From Lewinellaceae bacterium (GTDB lineage: Bacteria > Bacteroidota > Bacteroidia > Chitinophagales > Saprospiraceae): a DNA stretch of 64,000 bases. Location: positions 496,001-560,000 of the forward strand of contig JACJXW010000005.1 of NCBI GenBank assembly GCA_020636405.1. The letters run 5' to 3'. The notes beneath the pieces were generated by a model that worked only from the letters and a program-made list of their open reading frames with translations, was not told where the DNA came from and did no database searches. A program made the position numbers and the translations under genes. This document shows, one piece after another, positions 41,616 through 52,300 of this stretch. The first letter of the stretch is position 1. Every line of letters starts with the position of its first letter.

Positions 41616-44600
41616 CTACCTCACTACCTGGACCGGTGCTGTCCAGCTGTCTTTGTCTGTACTGAACTGTACATAATACGGCCCCGGTGCCAGCGTAGCA
41701 GTACTCAGCGGTATATCCAGCCAGCCCGGCTCTGCCTCCAGCTCCCGAAGAGCACACAACCTTCCCGTGGCCGAATATAAAGCGATCCGGACACTGCTTC
41801 TTTCGGGAAGCAGAAAACGAGTGAATAGCCTGCCGTTCGTTGGATTGGGGTAGAACACCGGAACTCCTTCGGAAGAGCCCTGCCTTATAGCTATTCCTGC
41901 AGATAGCCCGTTGTGCGGTGGGGTATGGCCGAGGCTTTCCTCTTCCATGATCTGAAGGGTGTAATCTTCGGCCTCTCCCCACGTAAACTGTTCGCAAGGG
42001 CCGGCCGGAGGGCCGAATTTCATACTGACCCTTAACCGGCTCAGCCCGGGCATTGCCGTCGCCGGTATGTCAAAACTGCCACTGTAGGAAGGAGGCGCTC
42101 CCTGACGGGAATGCAGGAGTTCTCCCACATCCTCAAAGTCGCCATCCTGATTGAAGTCGGCCCAAATAGACCAGCTTTCCGGATAGGGAGTGCCGTTGTT
42201 GCCTTGTTTCAGATAGAAGGATACGTTTTCTCCTTTAGCAGCGGTTATGGCCTTATTGGTGTAATCGGCATAACCTCCGTCGTTACCGGAAAAGTTGGAC
42301 ATAGCACCGATACGGGCCTCCTGGATCCATTCTGAACTGGAACTTTGGCCGCCGGAGCTACAATACGCCGAGGAACCTGCTTCGATCAGCAGCGTATAGT
42401 CTTCCACTTCACCATAAGAGAAATTGGAGCAAGGCCAAGGAATGCTGCCATATTTCATGGCTATCCTCAGGTTGTACGCTCCTGGGGCCAGCCCAGTAGG
42501 TAAGGTAACATTGGCAAAGATGGTGTCGGAAGACATTGGAGGAGCCAGCACCTCCTCCCCATCGTCCAGGAAGTCGCCATCTTGATTGAAGTCGATCCAA
42601 AGACGCCAGTATTCGTAGAACGAGACCCCGGTAAAGCCCGGAATAAGCGCTACCGAGTGCATGGTGCCGGCGAAGGCGTGAATCGCCAGGCTGTCCGTTC
42701 CCCGAAAATCTCCCTGGCCTCCGTTATTGCCGCTGGCGAAAAAGAAGGCTCCAAATTGAAAAGCATCGATCCATTCATAGTTGGCGGAGACACCGCGGGC
42801 GTCACAGGGCGCCGGGGCGGACGGCTGTAGGGTGAATAGGGACGGAGTGGTGCAGCCTTGTGCATCGGTAACGGTCACTGCATAGTCGCCGGCTGCCAGT
42901 CCATCGGCGGTGGGGGAAGCCCATCCGTTTTGCCATTCGTACTGGTACGGGGGCGTGCCCCCTGTAGGGTTAAGGTTGGCCGACCAGGAATTTCCGTTGG
43001 CAGAAATGGTGGTGGTTACCTGCACCTGTAGCGGTGCCGGTTCATCGACCTCTATCTGGGAGGTAGTGGCGCAGCCTAATGCATCACGGCCTTCCACTGT
43101 GTAAACGCCGGCCGCCAGGCCGTCGGCCAACGGGCCGTCTGTTCCGTTGCTCCAGGAGTAGGAATAGTTGCCGGAGCCGCCGCTGAGTTGTGCGGCTGCT
43201 TTGCCGTCATTGGCGCCGGAGCAGGATGCGTCTTCTTTTTGAATGGAAAGCGCCAGGGGCGAAGTGGCTCCCAAAACAGTTGTTCTTGTAGTGGAACAGT
43301 TATTCGCATCGCTGATGCTGACCGTATAAATTCCAGGATTTAACCCACTGGCAAAGGACGAAGACGTTCCGTTACTCCAACTGTAGGAATAGGGCATAGC
43401 GCCTCCGGCCACGGTGGCCAGTATACTTCCATCGGCGGCGCCCTGGCAGGTTGAAGGATTTACTGCGAGGGAAGCAGTAAGGGGAATAGCCGTCTGCACT
43501 TCCACGGTTCGGGTGGCCGTACAGTTGTTCAGGTCGGTGACGGTCACGGTATAGCTCGCTGGCGCTAATCCGGTGACTTGCCGGGTGGTGGCGCCGTTAC
43601 TCCAGCGGTAGCTATAGGGTGGCTGCCCTCCGCTGGCCTGGGCCTGGGCCGTGCCATCGTAAATTCCGCTACACGATGCATCGGTGGCAGTGGCCTGCAG
43701 TCCGAGCAGGGGAGGAGAAGTGATGGTTGCCGATACCTGTACCTGGCTCTGCCCATCGGAAACGGTTATGGAATAATAACCGGGGCTCAGGTTGTTGGCG
43801 GTTGCAGTAGTGGCGCCGTTGCTCCACAGGTAAGAGTAATTGCCGCTGCCGCCGGTAGCCCATACCGTTGCCGACCCATTGGCGCCGCCAAAGCAACTCG
43901 CATTGGACAAGATGCTGATTCCGGCCTCAAGAGGTTCCCCATTTTCCAGACAGAACCGATGGGTTACTGAACTGCCGAACTGGCTGCCGGAAGCCAGCAG
44001 GGCACCGGCGGCGTCGCGCAGTTCATAATAGCCGTTCCCATAACCGCAGCACATGCCGTTCTGGTAAGAATCGAAAACAGTGAGGTCAAAGCAGCCATAG
44101 GGTAAACATTCCTGAATGGCCAGTACAGATCCGATCGGCTGGCTGGAATAGGGGCCGCCGGAAGCCAGTATTTCCCCATTGGTGGAAGTGATCTGCCACC
44201 GGGTTTCGCCAGGGTAATTGTCAAAACGAAGCGTGAGGGCCACATCGGCCTCACAGGGATAATAGGTAAAGTATTTGGCCACGGCCCGTTGCCCCACAAT
44301 CTGGCTCCCATAACGGGCGCGAACGCTGTACCAATGCCCCTGGCCGGTTTGGGCAGGCAGGTCGGCAAAGAGGGCAGTGGTGGAAGCTACAATTTCCATT
44401 GCGTATTGCCCCAGGCGAAATACGTCGTATCGATCAGCTCCGGGCACGGGAGCCCAGCTGAGGCGTACGTGATTGGCCGGGCCGTTTCCCGTTTGAAAAT
44501 CGGGGACACCAAGGATGTTAAAATTCTGTGCGGACTGTGCGGCCTGGCCATTCCGGAGCACCCGGATTCGGGCCTGGCCGGTGACGAGGTTGGGAACCAG

Positions 44601-46679
44601 CCAACTGTATGAACGGCGGCTGCCGGAGACGTCGCTGCTAATGGTATTCCAGGATGTGCCGCCATTGGTAGAGTACTGGAGGGTAAAAGAGCCATTGTTT
44701 CCGTAGGCATCCCAGCGGAGGATCTCGGGCACACCGGGTACGAAGTGCTCGCCCCCGGCAGGGTAGGTGATAGTGATCTCGTCTCTTGTAAATGAGTATA
44801 CGAGGTAATAGGCCTGTGGCCCCTGCCCCAGGAGGTAGCCATTGACGCGAACAGTGTAACTGCCGCCGGCCGGGTTTTCGAGTGCTACCTGTTCTACATT
44901 GTTGATGCGGTCTACACCCCGATAAGCCGGTTTGGTAAGGCTGTCGATGTGTGGATAGGTGCTCAGTACCCAGGGATGGTATGTGGTTCCGTTGGGCGTG
45001 GTTAGTGTGAGGTCCAGGTCATTGGACAGTGCCTTGGCCGCTACCGGAGAACCGGCAGGGTCGATCCAATAGAGCATAATGCGGGCCTCTTTAACCCCGG
45101 CAGGGATGTTGATGAGGTGCGCGTTCTGGTTGCCGTTGGTCACGGTGCCAGCGATATATTGGTTCTGCTGGATGACTTCCAACGCGCGGGCGCCATGCAT
45201 TTGCCCCCAGCCGTAGTCGTAGTCGGGCCCCTGTCGCCCGAGGTCTTCGGCCGTGTTGAGGATGGAGGCTTTGATGAGCGCTGAGGAAGGGTCTGCGCCA
45301 TTGTTTTGCTGGCGGTAGGCCTGTACCAGAGCGGCGGCGGCCCCGGCGACACTAGGCGCGGCGGCGGAGGTGCCGCTGCCCTGTTGGTAAGTATGGCCCG
45401 GGGCGGTTGTAAAAGTTCCCTGGCCAAAGGCGCTGATATCGGGTTTAATGCGTCCGTCTTCCGCTGGGCCGCGGCTGCTGGAGTTGACACGCAGGCCGTT
45501 GTAATATAGATTGGCAACCGCCAGGACGTTCTTTGCGGCTTTGCGGCCGCCGGTGATATTGGCATAAGTGTAGCCGTCAAGGCTGGCTAACCCGCCGTAC
45601 CGGGCGCTACAGGAAGAAGCCGCGCTGTTGCCGGCTGAAAAGATGTGCAACAGTTCTGGCTGTTGCCATACCTGCCCATCGATCTCAGCGGCGGAAGAAG
45701 TATAGGCGCCTCCGCAGCCCTCACTGTAAGAGGTAGACGTAAGGAGGGTTCCGAACTGTTGGTAGTACTGCCGGGCATTGGTGATGTGCGGATATCCAAT
45801 AATGGGGTAGAGGTGCAGGGAAGCCCCGGGGGCCATTCCCATTCCCCGTGGGTCGATGTTGCCCGCGCCGATGGCCAGCCCGGTGGTCATGTCTCCATGG
45901 TCGCCGGAGTCGAAGGACGTGTGGTCAAAAAGGCGCCCCCGGAAGTCTTCGTGATTTACGCTACCATCATCGCCAATGCTGAGGCTCACGCCGGATCCGT
46001 CCAGCCCTGTACCATATCCGTTGCTCAAGAGATTGAGCCGCAGGGCGCTGCGCCCCGTAATGCCTTCTGCCTGAGGCGGAGGTTCCGGTAACCCGATGTA
46101 TCGGATACCGGGGTGGGTAGCCAGATCGGCCAACAGTCTTTCGTTTATTCTGACGGGAATGGCATCGCCCACCGGAGCATCGGCCGTAAAACCTTCTGCC
46201 TTCAGGGCGGCCCGGAGGCTATCGGCTGGCACCGACGGCCAGGTGTACACCAGCAATTGCAACTGGCCATCGTCATAGGCATGGCCGGGGAGATCTCCCC
46301 GGGCCAAGCCTTCAGATAGTTTGTAGATGCCATCATAGGCGCAGAGCGCTCTGACTCCCAGCGTATTCAGGGCAACGCCTACCGGCACTCTTGCCAGATA
46401 GGCGTAGCTGGGGATGTAATCGAACAATTCCACCCCTTTGTTCTGCAGAACCTGTATTTCATCGGGCGAGGGGATGTCCTGAAACTGAAGGACGAGGTAG
46501 TAATGGCCCCGGAAGCGAGTTCGATCGAGGCTGTCGTCCTCCGGCAGGAAACCTGCCTTGAAAAGGGCTGAGGAATGAACTTGCCCGGATTGAAATCGGA
46601 TGGCGTAATCTTGTCCTGAGAGTTGAAAAACTGAGATTCCCAATAGGAAAACCATTGAAAAACGGGTGGCGTGTCTCAT
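41616..46679 (-). CDS. Secreted S8 subtilisin-like protease with SprB and GEVED repeats, type IX sorting domain
   Basis: 1687 residues with a signal peptide (residues 1-22). Subtilase domain about 210-500 with catalytic Asp237 (SIGDDGS), His261 (GDHGDMTT) and Ser438 (GSGTSAAAPS). Then a P-like/jelly-roll region to about 640, Ig/FN3-like modules to about 830, a DUF-type module, five SprB-like repeats (about 925-1335; each with ASCxGxxDG and YSYxWSNG), two GEVED domains (FSYGEVEDYTLLI, FTWGEAEDYTLQI; about 1370-1590) and a C-terminal T9SS type A signal (about 1605-1687, VFYPNPTNGRLF). Likely a large cell-surface or secreted protease/adhesin exported by the type IX system. Confidence 0.93.
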   Translation of the reverse strand: MRHATRFSMVFLLGISVFQLSGQDYAIRFQSGQVHSSALFKAGFLPEDDSLDRTRFRGHYYLVLQFQDIPSPDEIQVLQNKGVELFDYIPSYAYLARVPVGVALNTLGVRALCAYDGIYKLSEGLARGDLPGHAYDDGQLQLLVYTWPSVPADSLRAALKAEGFTADAPVGDAIPVRINERLLADLATHPGIRYIGLPEPPPQAEGITGRSALRLNLLSNGYGTGLDGSGVSLSIGDDGSVNHEDFRGRLFDHTSFDSGDHGDMTTGLAIGAGNIDPRGMGMAPGASLHLYPIIGYPHITNARQYYQQFGTLLTSTSYSEGCGGAYTSSAAEIDGQVWQQPELLHIFSAGNSAASSCSARYGGLASLDGYTYANITGGRKAAKNVLAVANLYYNGLRVNSSSRGPAEDGRIKPDISAFGQGTFTTAPGHTYQQGSGTSAAAPSVAGAAAALVQAYRQQNNGADPSSALIKASILNTAEDLGRQGPDYDYGWGQMHGARALEVIQQNQYIAGTVTNGNQNAHLINIPAGVKEARIMLYWIDPAGSPVAAKALSNDLDLTLTTPNGTTYHPWVLSTYPHIDSLTKPAYRGVDRINNVEQVALENPAGGSYTVRVNGYLLGQGPQAYYLVYSFTRDEITITYPAGGEHFVPGVPEILRWDAYGNNGSFTLQYSTNGGTSWNTISSDVSGSRRSYSWLVPNLVTGQARIRVLRNGQAAQSAQNFNILGVPDFQTGNGPANHVRLSWAPVPGADRYDVFRLGQYAMEIVASTTALFADLPAQTGQGHWYSVRARYGSQIVGQRAVAKYFTYYPCEADVALTLRFDNYPGETRWQITSTNGEILASGGPYSSQPIGSVLAIQECLPYGCFDLTVFDSYQNGMCCGYGNGYYELRDAAGALLASGSQFGSSVTHRFCLENGEPLEAGISILSNASCFGGANGSATVWATGGSGNYSYLWSNGATTATANNLSPGYYSITVSDGQSQVQVSATITSPPLLGLQATATDASCSGIYDGTAQAQASGGQPPYSYRWSNGATTRQVTGLAPASYTVTVTDLNNCTATRTVEVQTAIPLTASLAVNPSTCQGAADGSILATVAGGAMPYSYSWSNGTSSSFASGLNPGIYTVSISDANNCSTTRTTVLGATSPLALSIQKEDASCSGANDGKAAAQLSGGSGNYSYSWSNGTDGPLADGLAAGVYTVEGRDALGCATTSQIEVDEPAPLQVQVTTTISANGNSWSANLNPTGGTPPYQYEWQNGWASPTADGLAAGDYAVTVTDAQGCTTPSLFTLQPSAPAPCDARGVSANYEWIDAFQFGAFFFASGNNGGQGDFRGTDSLAIHAFAGTMHSVALIPGFTGVSFYEYWRLWIDFNQDGDFLDDGEEVLAPPMSSDTIFANVTLPTGLAPGAYNLRIAMKYGSIPWPCSNFSYGEVEDYTLLIEAGSSAYCSSGGQSSSSEWIQEARIGAMSNFSGNDGGYADYTNKAITAAKGENVSFYLKQGNNGTPYPESWSIWADFNQDGDFEDVGELLHSRQGAPPSYSGSFDIPATAMPGLSRLRVSMKFGPPAGPCEQFTWGEAEDYTLQIMEEESLGHTPPHNGLSAGIAIRQGSSEGVPVFYPNPTNGRLFTRFLLPERSSVRIALYSATGRLCALRELEAEPGWLDIPLSTATLAPGPYYVQFSTDKDSWTAPVQVVR

Positions 46680-47101
46680 GGGTATGAGTCTTGTGCATAT
46701 TTGTTGGAATAAGGCTATTTTGCTTATTTACCTGAACGGGTTATCCCGTCAGTCAGGGCTTTCACCCCCTGATGGCTTAACACCTCCAAAGACTGGCATA
46801 CAAAAGATGATGCAGGGCTTTTGCCATGCTTCAACCAGTGTAACTGGATAATAATGTAGCTTTCTCTATTTTGCAGGAAATAAGATCATGGCCCCTGGCG
46901 GCCGGTGTTGGGTAGTAAAAGTTGTATTTGATTGCCTTTCCAGGGTGCAATCACACAAATGGGAAGTAAACCTATGCAAAAATAAATTATATTGCCGAAA
47001 CAACAATACGTAAGCGGTTTTGTTTTCGCTAAATGAAGATTTTTTTTTCAAAGATAGGAATAAAGCATCTTTTTGGGGCCGGCAACAAAAAGGGGATTGT
47101 A
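46680..47101. other. Gene-free upstream region of the S8 protease
   Basis: About 420 bp, AT-rich toward 46980-47080. Contains a small palindrome TCAGGG/CCCTGA near 46757-46776 but no ORF with family signal. Presumably carries the protease promoter; no clear consensus found. Confidence 0.4.
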
Positions 47102-47262
47102 ACTATTTAGCAATTGGCCGTTCGCAATTCGCCGTTCGCTAAACGCTGCCTCAAAACCCGGATTTAGAGCAAAGAACTGGTTCCTTGAGCTTGGGTTCCT
47201 GCAATTAGGAGCATAGTGCTGCGAATAGCGAACCGCTAAAAGCGAAATGCTGATAGTTACAG
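47102..47262 (-). repeat. Three-copy heptad-arm element, copy B (inverted)
   Basis: About 161 bp, reverse orientation to copies A (18340) and C (52738). Inverted ends ACTATTTAGCAATT and GCTGATAGTTACAG. Heptads CGTTCGC, AATTCGC on one side and GCGAATA, GCGAACC on the other. Ends 4 bp from the antiporter stop codon. Confidence 0.85.
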
Positions 47263-47266
47263 GAGA

Positions 47267-48523
47267 TTATTTATTGTTCGCAGGTCCCAGTTGCGTTCGC
47301 TGGACCAGTTTTCCAACGGTAAGCCCCTGAACAATGATGGAAAAAATGACCACCACATAAGTGAGCGTCAGCAGTGGGGCGCGGCTCATGTGTTCGGCAA
47401 GGGAGAGGGCCAGGGCAATAGAGATGCCGCCTCGCAGGCCTCCCCAGGTCATGATCAGGTTGGTCTTTGGGGCGAATTCCAGCCGTTTTTTGAATAGCTC
47501 GATCGGCCCGGCCAGGGCTAGGTAACGGGCGAGTAAGGTAAGCGGAATGGCAAGCAGGCCGGCGAAGAAATACTGCCGTTCAAAGGGCAGTACCAGGACT
47601 TCCAGTCCGATGATCACGAACAGTACGGCGTTGAGCAGGACATCAATCAACTCCCAGAACTTGTCGACATAAGTTTCCGTGATTTCTGACATGGAGCTGG
47701 TGCGGAAACGTTCGTGGCCGACCATCAACCCGGCCACTACCATGGCCAGCGGCCCTGAGCAGTGGAGGTAACTGGCCAGCAGGTATCCTCCCATGACCAG
47801 GGCCAGGGTAATGAGCACTTCCGTTTCGTAGTCGTCGATGGTCCGCATAAGGTAATAGGCGAGGTAACCCAACCCGAGGCCCAGGGCTATGCCGCCTCCT
47901 ACCTCTTCCAGAAATAGAAGGCCAACTTCCGGCAGGTCAAAATGGCCGGCCCCGGCCTGTGCCAACTGGAAGATCGTGATGAAGACGACCACGCCGATCC
48001 CGTCGTTGAACAGGCTTTCCCCCACGATCTTAGCCTCCAGCTTTTCGGGAGCGCCGGCCTTTTTCAGAATACCCAGCACCGCTATTGGATCGGTAGGAGA
48101 GATAAGAGCGCCGAACAACAGGCAATGGATAAATGGCAACCCGGCTCCAAGCGCTTGCAGGACGCCGTACATCAGGGCGGCGACGATAAAGGTGGAGGTC
48201 AGAACGCCCAGGGTAGCGAACAGGATAATGGGCCAGCGTTGTGCCTTCAACTGCCGGAAATCGACGTGCAGGGCGCCGGCGAAAAGCAGAAAGCTGAGCA
48301 TTCCCTCCATGAGCAGTTTCTGGAAGTCGATCTGGCGGACCAGGCTGGATTCCCAGGCCAGGAGGGTGGGGACGGCCTGCCCCAGCGCCAGCACCAGTAG
48401 GGAAAAGGCCATGGAGATGATCATCAGGCCAATGGTAATAGGGAGTTTGAGAAAACGTACGTTGATGTAGCCGAAGAGGGCGGAGAGCACGATCAGAATG
48501 GTAATAACGGCGAAGAAATCCAT
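47267..48523 (-). CDS. Na+/H+ antiporter, CPA1 family
   Basis: 418 residues with about 12 transmembrane helices. Characteristic CPA1 motifs: ALISPTDPIAVLGILKKAG and the ion-binding ND pair in GESLFNDGIGVVVF; AGLMVGHERF and GGLRGGISIALALSL in the second half. Inner-membrane exchange of Na+ (or K+) for H+. No C-terminal cytosolic TrkA domain. Single gene. Confidence 0.93.
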   Translation of the reverse strand: MDFFAVITILIVLSALFGYINVRFLKLPITIGLMIISMAFSLLVLALGQAVPTLLAWESSLVRQIDFQKLLMEGMLSFLLFAGALHVDFRQLKAQRWPIILFATLGVLTSTFIVAALMYGVLQALGAGLPFIHCLLFGALISPTDPIAVLGILKKAGAPEKLEAKIVGESLFNDGIGVVVFITIFQLAQAGAGHFDLPEVGLLFLEEVGGGIALGLGLGYLAYYLMRTIDDYETEVLITLALVMGGYLLASYLHCSGPLAMVVAGLMVGHERFRTSSMSEITETYVDKFWELIDVLLNAVLFVIIGLEVLVLPFERQYFFAGLLAIPLTLLARYLALAGPIELFKKRLEFAPKTNLIMTWGGLRGGISIALALSLAEHMSRAPLLTLTYVVVIFSIIVQGLTVGKLVQRTQLGPANNK

Positions 48524-48715
48524 GCAGCGCGGTTTGGTGTTGCCGCAAATATAATATTTTAGGGAGCGGTTATTATAAAAAAGGCATCTGGATTAGTGGC
48601 AGTCAGGCGCCCGCCCGCCCCGTGCCGGGTTCCTGCTCCACGACACTCCGGCCGGCAGGGATTGTGCCGATTGAAGATAAGGTGCCCGCAATTTGTGCCA
48701 GCCCTAATAAACAAA

Positions 48716-48741
48716 GCCCGCCATCGCTACCGATGGCGGGC
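48716..48741 (-). terminator. Intrinsic terminator of the charged secreted protein gene
   Basis: GCCCGCCATCG (48716-48726) pairs perfectly with CGATGGCGGGC (48731-48741) around a CTAC loop. On the - strand it is followed by TTTGTTTATTAG. On the + strand a T-run (48751-48756) follows 9 bases later. Positioned 32 bp after the gene. Confidence 0.7.
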
Positions 48742-48772
48742 CTTGCCGTAGTTTTTTCATAGTATGCTAGTG

Positions 48773-49186
48773 CTACCTCCGTCCCTTTGGGGTTTCCTGC
48801 CGGGACTTCTCTCTCTTTGCCGGCTTTTCCTTACTGCGGGCTTCTTCGGCACGATGCTGGCCGAATTCTCTGCCTGATTTTCCCCCCTTGTCTTTGCCGT
48901 AGGCTTTGCCTTTGTTGTCTTTCTGTGCATTTGCCTTTTGGCCTTTAGCCTTCGCTTTTTCTTTATTTTTTTCTGCCTGCGCCTGCTCTTCTTTGGTCGG
49001 CTTCAGGGGCTTGCGGTGGGTGTCTGCCTTTTCTTTTCCATCCTCCTGGGCCTTTTCCAATTTGATTTCCTGCTTTTCTTTAGCGGGTTTGCCGTTTTTG
49101 GTAGTGGATTGGGCCTGAGCGATTTGAGTGAAGGCAAGCGTTAGTGCGATTGCCAGGCAGAGGGAAAGGATTTTCTGGATCTTCAT
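48773..49186 (-). CDS. Secreted highly charged low-complexity protein, 137 aa
   Basis: Start at 49186 gives a signal peptide (MKIQKILSLCLAIALTLAFT, cleavage near AQAQ). The mature ~115 residues are almost entirely Lys, Glu, Gln, Ala, Arg and Gly (KEKQEIKLEKAQEDGKEKAD, EQAQAEKNKEKAKAKGQKA), strongly helical or disordered and very basic overall. No family recognised. Such proteins in Bacteroidota may bind polyanions in the periplasm or at the surface; this is a guess. Clear terminator downstream. Confidence 0.65.
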   Translation of the reverse strand: MKIQKILSLCLAIALTLAFTQIAQAQSTTKNGKPAKEKQEIKLEKAQEDGKEKADTHRKPLKPTKEEQAQAEKNKEKAKAKGQKANAQKDNKGKAYGKDKGGKSGREFGQHRAEEARSKEKPAKREKSRQETPKGRR

Positions 49187-49298
49187 GTGTTTCGGATTTT
49201 GATTATGCTCTTTTGACCCAGGGAGAAACGGAAAGTCACTTTTAAGAAATGTTAAAAAAAAATTAATGCGAATACAACCTGGCACCCAGTTCCTTCAT

Positions 49299-49329
49299 TT
49301 GTTGATAATCCTCATTTTCCCTACATTTA
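49299..49329 (+). promoter_or_regulatory. Promoter of the BNR-propeller gene
   Basis: TTG (49299-49301), 20-bp spacer, TACATTTA (49322-49329), one mismatch to TAnnTTTG. ATG 25 bp downstream. Confidence 0.6.
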
Positions 49330-49353
49330 TCGGCATTTTAAAAAAGAGCTGAA

Positions 49354-52300
49354 ATGAGAATGACCCGTTTTGCCCTAACTATCCTGTTCGCAGCGGCCCT
49401 GGCCCTGCCCGGACAGGCACAGAAAATTAAAAAAAGCGAAGACGAAAAGCCCAAGCATTATCTCGAAGAGCTGTCTGTTGGCGGCCTGAAATTCCGCTCT
49501 GTCGGCCCGGCGCTGACTTCCGGCCGGATTTCCGATTTTGCTGTCCATCCAGACAACCGCGCGGTGTATTACGTGGCTGTATCCTCCGGCGGAGTATGGA
49601 AAACCGAGAACGCCGGCACCACTTATGAGCCGATATTCGATGGCGAAGGCTCCTATTCCATCGGTTGTGTAACAATAGATCCCAACAACCCCAACATCGT
49701 TTGGGTGGGAACAGGTGAGAACAACAACCAGCGCTCCGTTGGTTACGGCGACGGCGTCTATAAATCGGAAGATGGTGGAAGCAGCTGGAAAAACATGGGC
49801 CTGAAAAATTCCGAACACATCTCCAGGATCATCGTCGACCCCCGGGATTCCCGGGTGGTATACGTCGCAGCCATCGGCCCACTGTGGAGCGCCGGTGGTG
49901 AGCGAGGCGTATACAAAACTACGGATGGCGGCCAAACATGGGAGGCCGTGCTCTCCATCGATGAGAACACCGGTGTCACCGACCTGGTGATGGACCCCCG
50001 CAACCCCGACGTGCTTTACGCTGCCGCGCACCAGCGCCGCCGCCATGTGTTCACCTATGTAAGTGGAGGGCCGGGCAGCGGCATATACAAGACTACCGAT
50101 GGCGGTAAGAACTGGGAAAAGGCCAATAAAGGGCTGCCTTCCGTTGATATGGGCCGCATCGGGCTGGCCATCTCTCCTGCCGACCCGGAAGTGATCTACG
50201 CTTGGGTAGAGGCAGCCCAGGACAAAACCGGCTTTTACCGTTCTACTAACCGGGGCGCCAGCTGGGAAAAGCGCAGTGGCCACTCCACTTCATCCCATGG
50301 CAATTACTACGGTGAAATTACCGCCCACCCTACAGATGCGGACGTAGTTTTCACTATGGAAACCCTCCTGCACTGGACTCAGGACGGAGGAAAAACCTTC
50401 AAACCCTTAGGGGAAAAATACAAACACGTCGACAACCACGCGATGTGGATCGACCCGAAGGACCCCAGCTATTTCCTGGTGGGTTGTGACGGCGGCATAT
50501 ATGAAAGCTTCGACGCCGGCGCTACCTGGGCCTATAAGCCCAACCTGCCGGTGACCCAGTTTTACAAAGTAGCGGTCGACAATGCTCAACCGTTTTACAA
50601 CATATATGGCGGCACCCAGGATAATTTCAGCCTGGGCGGCCCTTCCCGTACCCGCAGCGTCAGCGGCATCGTCAATTCAGACTGGTACGTGACCCATGGC
50701 GGAGACGGGTTTGAATCGCAGGTAGACCCCAACAACCCGGACATCGTTTATGCTCAGTCGCAATACGGAGTACTGGTCCGTTACGACCGCAAGAGCGGGG
50801 AGGAGACCGGTATTCAGCCTAAACCGGGCGAGGGAGAGCCGGCCTACCGCTGGAACTGGGACGCGCCGCTGTCCATTTCCGCTCATCATCCCACCCGCAT
50901 CTATTTTGCCGCCAATAAGCTGTTTCGCAGTGATGACCGGGGCAACGCCTGGGAAGTGATCAGCCCTGACCTTTCCCGGCAGATCGACCGCAATACCCTC
51001 CCGGTCATGGGCCGGGTGCAGAGTATCGATGCGGTGGCCAAGAACGCCTCCACTTCTCCTTACGGCGCCATCGTAGCCTTCTCGGAAAGCCCCATCAACG
51101 AAAACCTGCTCTATGCCGGAACCGATGACGGGCTGATACAGGTTACGGAGGACGGTGGCGACAACTGGGTGAAAATAGACGTCAACAACATCTCCGGAGC
51201 TCCGGAGCGCACCTATGTGAACTACCTGTTGGCCTCTCAGCACGACGAGAACGTGGTGTACGCCGCTTTCAACCACCATAAATACGGCGATTTCAAACCC
51301 TACTTGTTCAAGAGCGAGGACAAGGGGCGCACCTGGGTGAGCATCAGCAGCAACCTGCCGGAACGAGGCTCCGCCTACAGTATTGCGGAAGACCACGAGG
51401 TGTCCGGGTTGCTGTTCGCCGGTACGGAGTTTGGTTGTTTCTTCACCATTGACGGCGGATTGCACTGGAAACAGCTCAAGGCAGGCCTGCCGGTGGTTGG
51501 TGTGCGGGATATGGCTATACAGCAACGGGAGAACGACCTGGTGCTCGCCACCTTTGGCCGGGGTTTTTATGTATTGGACGACTATTCTCCACTGCGCCAA
51601 TTGGCGGAGGATAACCTTCAGGCCGAGGGCCGGATCTTTCCCATTAAAGATGGCCTGGCCTTTATTGAGCGCTCGCCGCTGGGCGGCCGTGGTAAGAGCT
51701 TCCAGGGCGACAATTTCTACACTGTGCCCAACCCGCCCATTGGCGTTACCTTCACCTATTACCTCAAGGAGGATATAAAGGCCCTGCGGGAGCAACGCCG
51801 TGAGGAGGAGAAGAAAAAGATCAAGAACGGGGAGCCGCTCCGGTACCCCACCTATGAAGAGTTGCTGGCGGAAGAGCAGGAGGAGGAGCCTTATCTGTTG
51901 TTTGCAATCCGGGACGCCGGTGGGGAGATCGTTCGCAAACTGAAGGCCGGCGCTTCCAAAGGGGTGCAACGCATTACCTGGGATGGCCGCCGCCCATCGC
52001 TGAACCCCGTCCGGGAATCTTCCAATCCGAATGAAGATTCGGGAATGCTGGCCGTCCCTGGCGAGTATACCGTTGCGCTGTCCAAAAGCGTCAATGGAGT
52101 GATCACCGATCTCACGGAGCCGCAGCCATTCCTGCTGGAGGCCCTGGGTGAAGTAACCCTGCCGGCCAAAGACCGGAGCGCTCTGGCTGAGTTTCATCGG
52201 GAAGCCAGCGAGCTCGACCGGGTGATCGATGGTGTTTCCCGCCGCTTGAGGGAGTCCGCCGAACGCCTGCAGCTCATGGAGAAGGCCGTAGCGGCAATAT

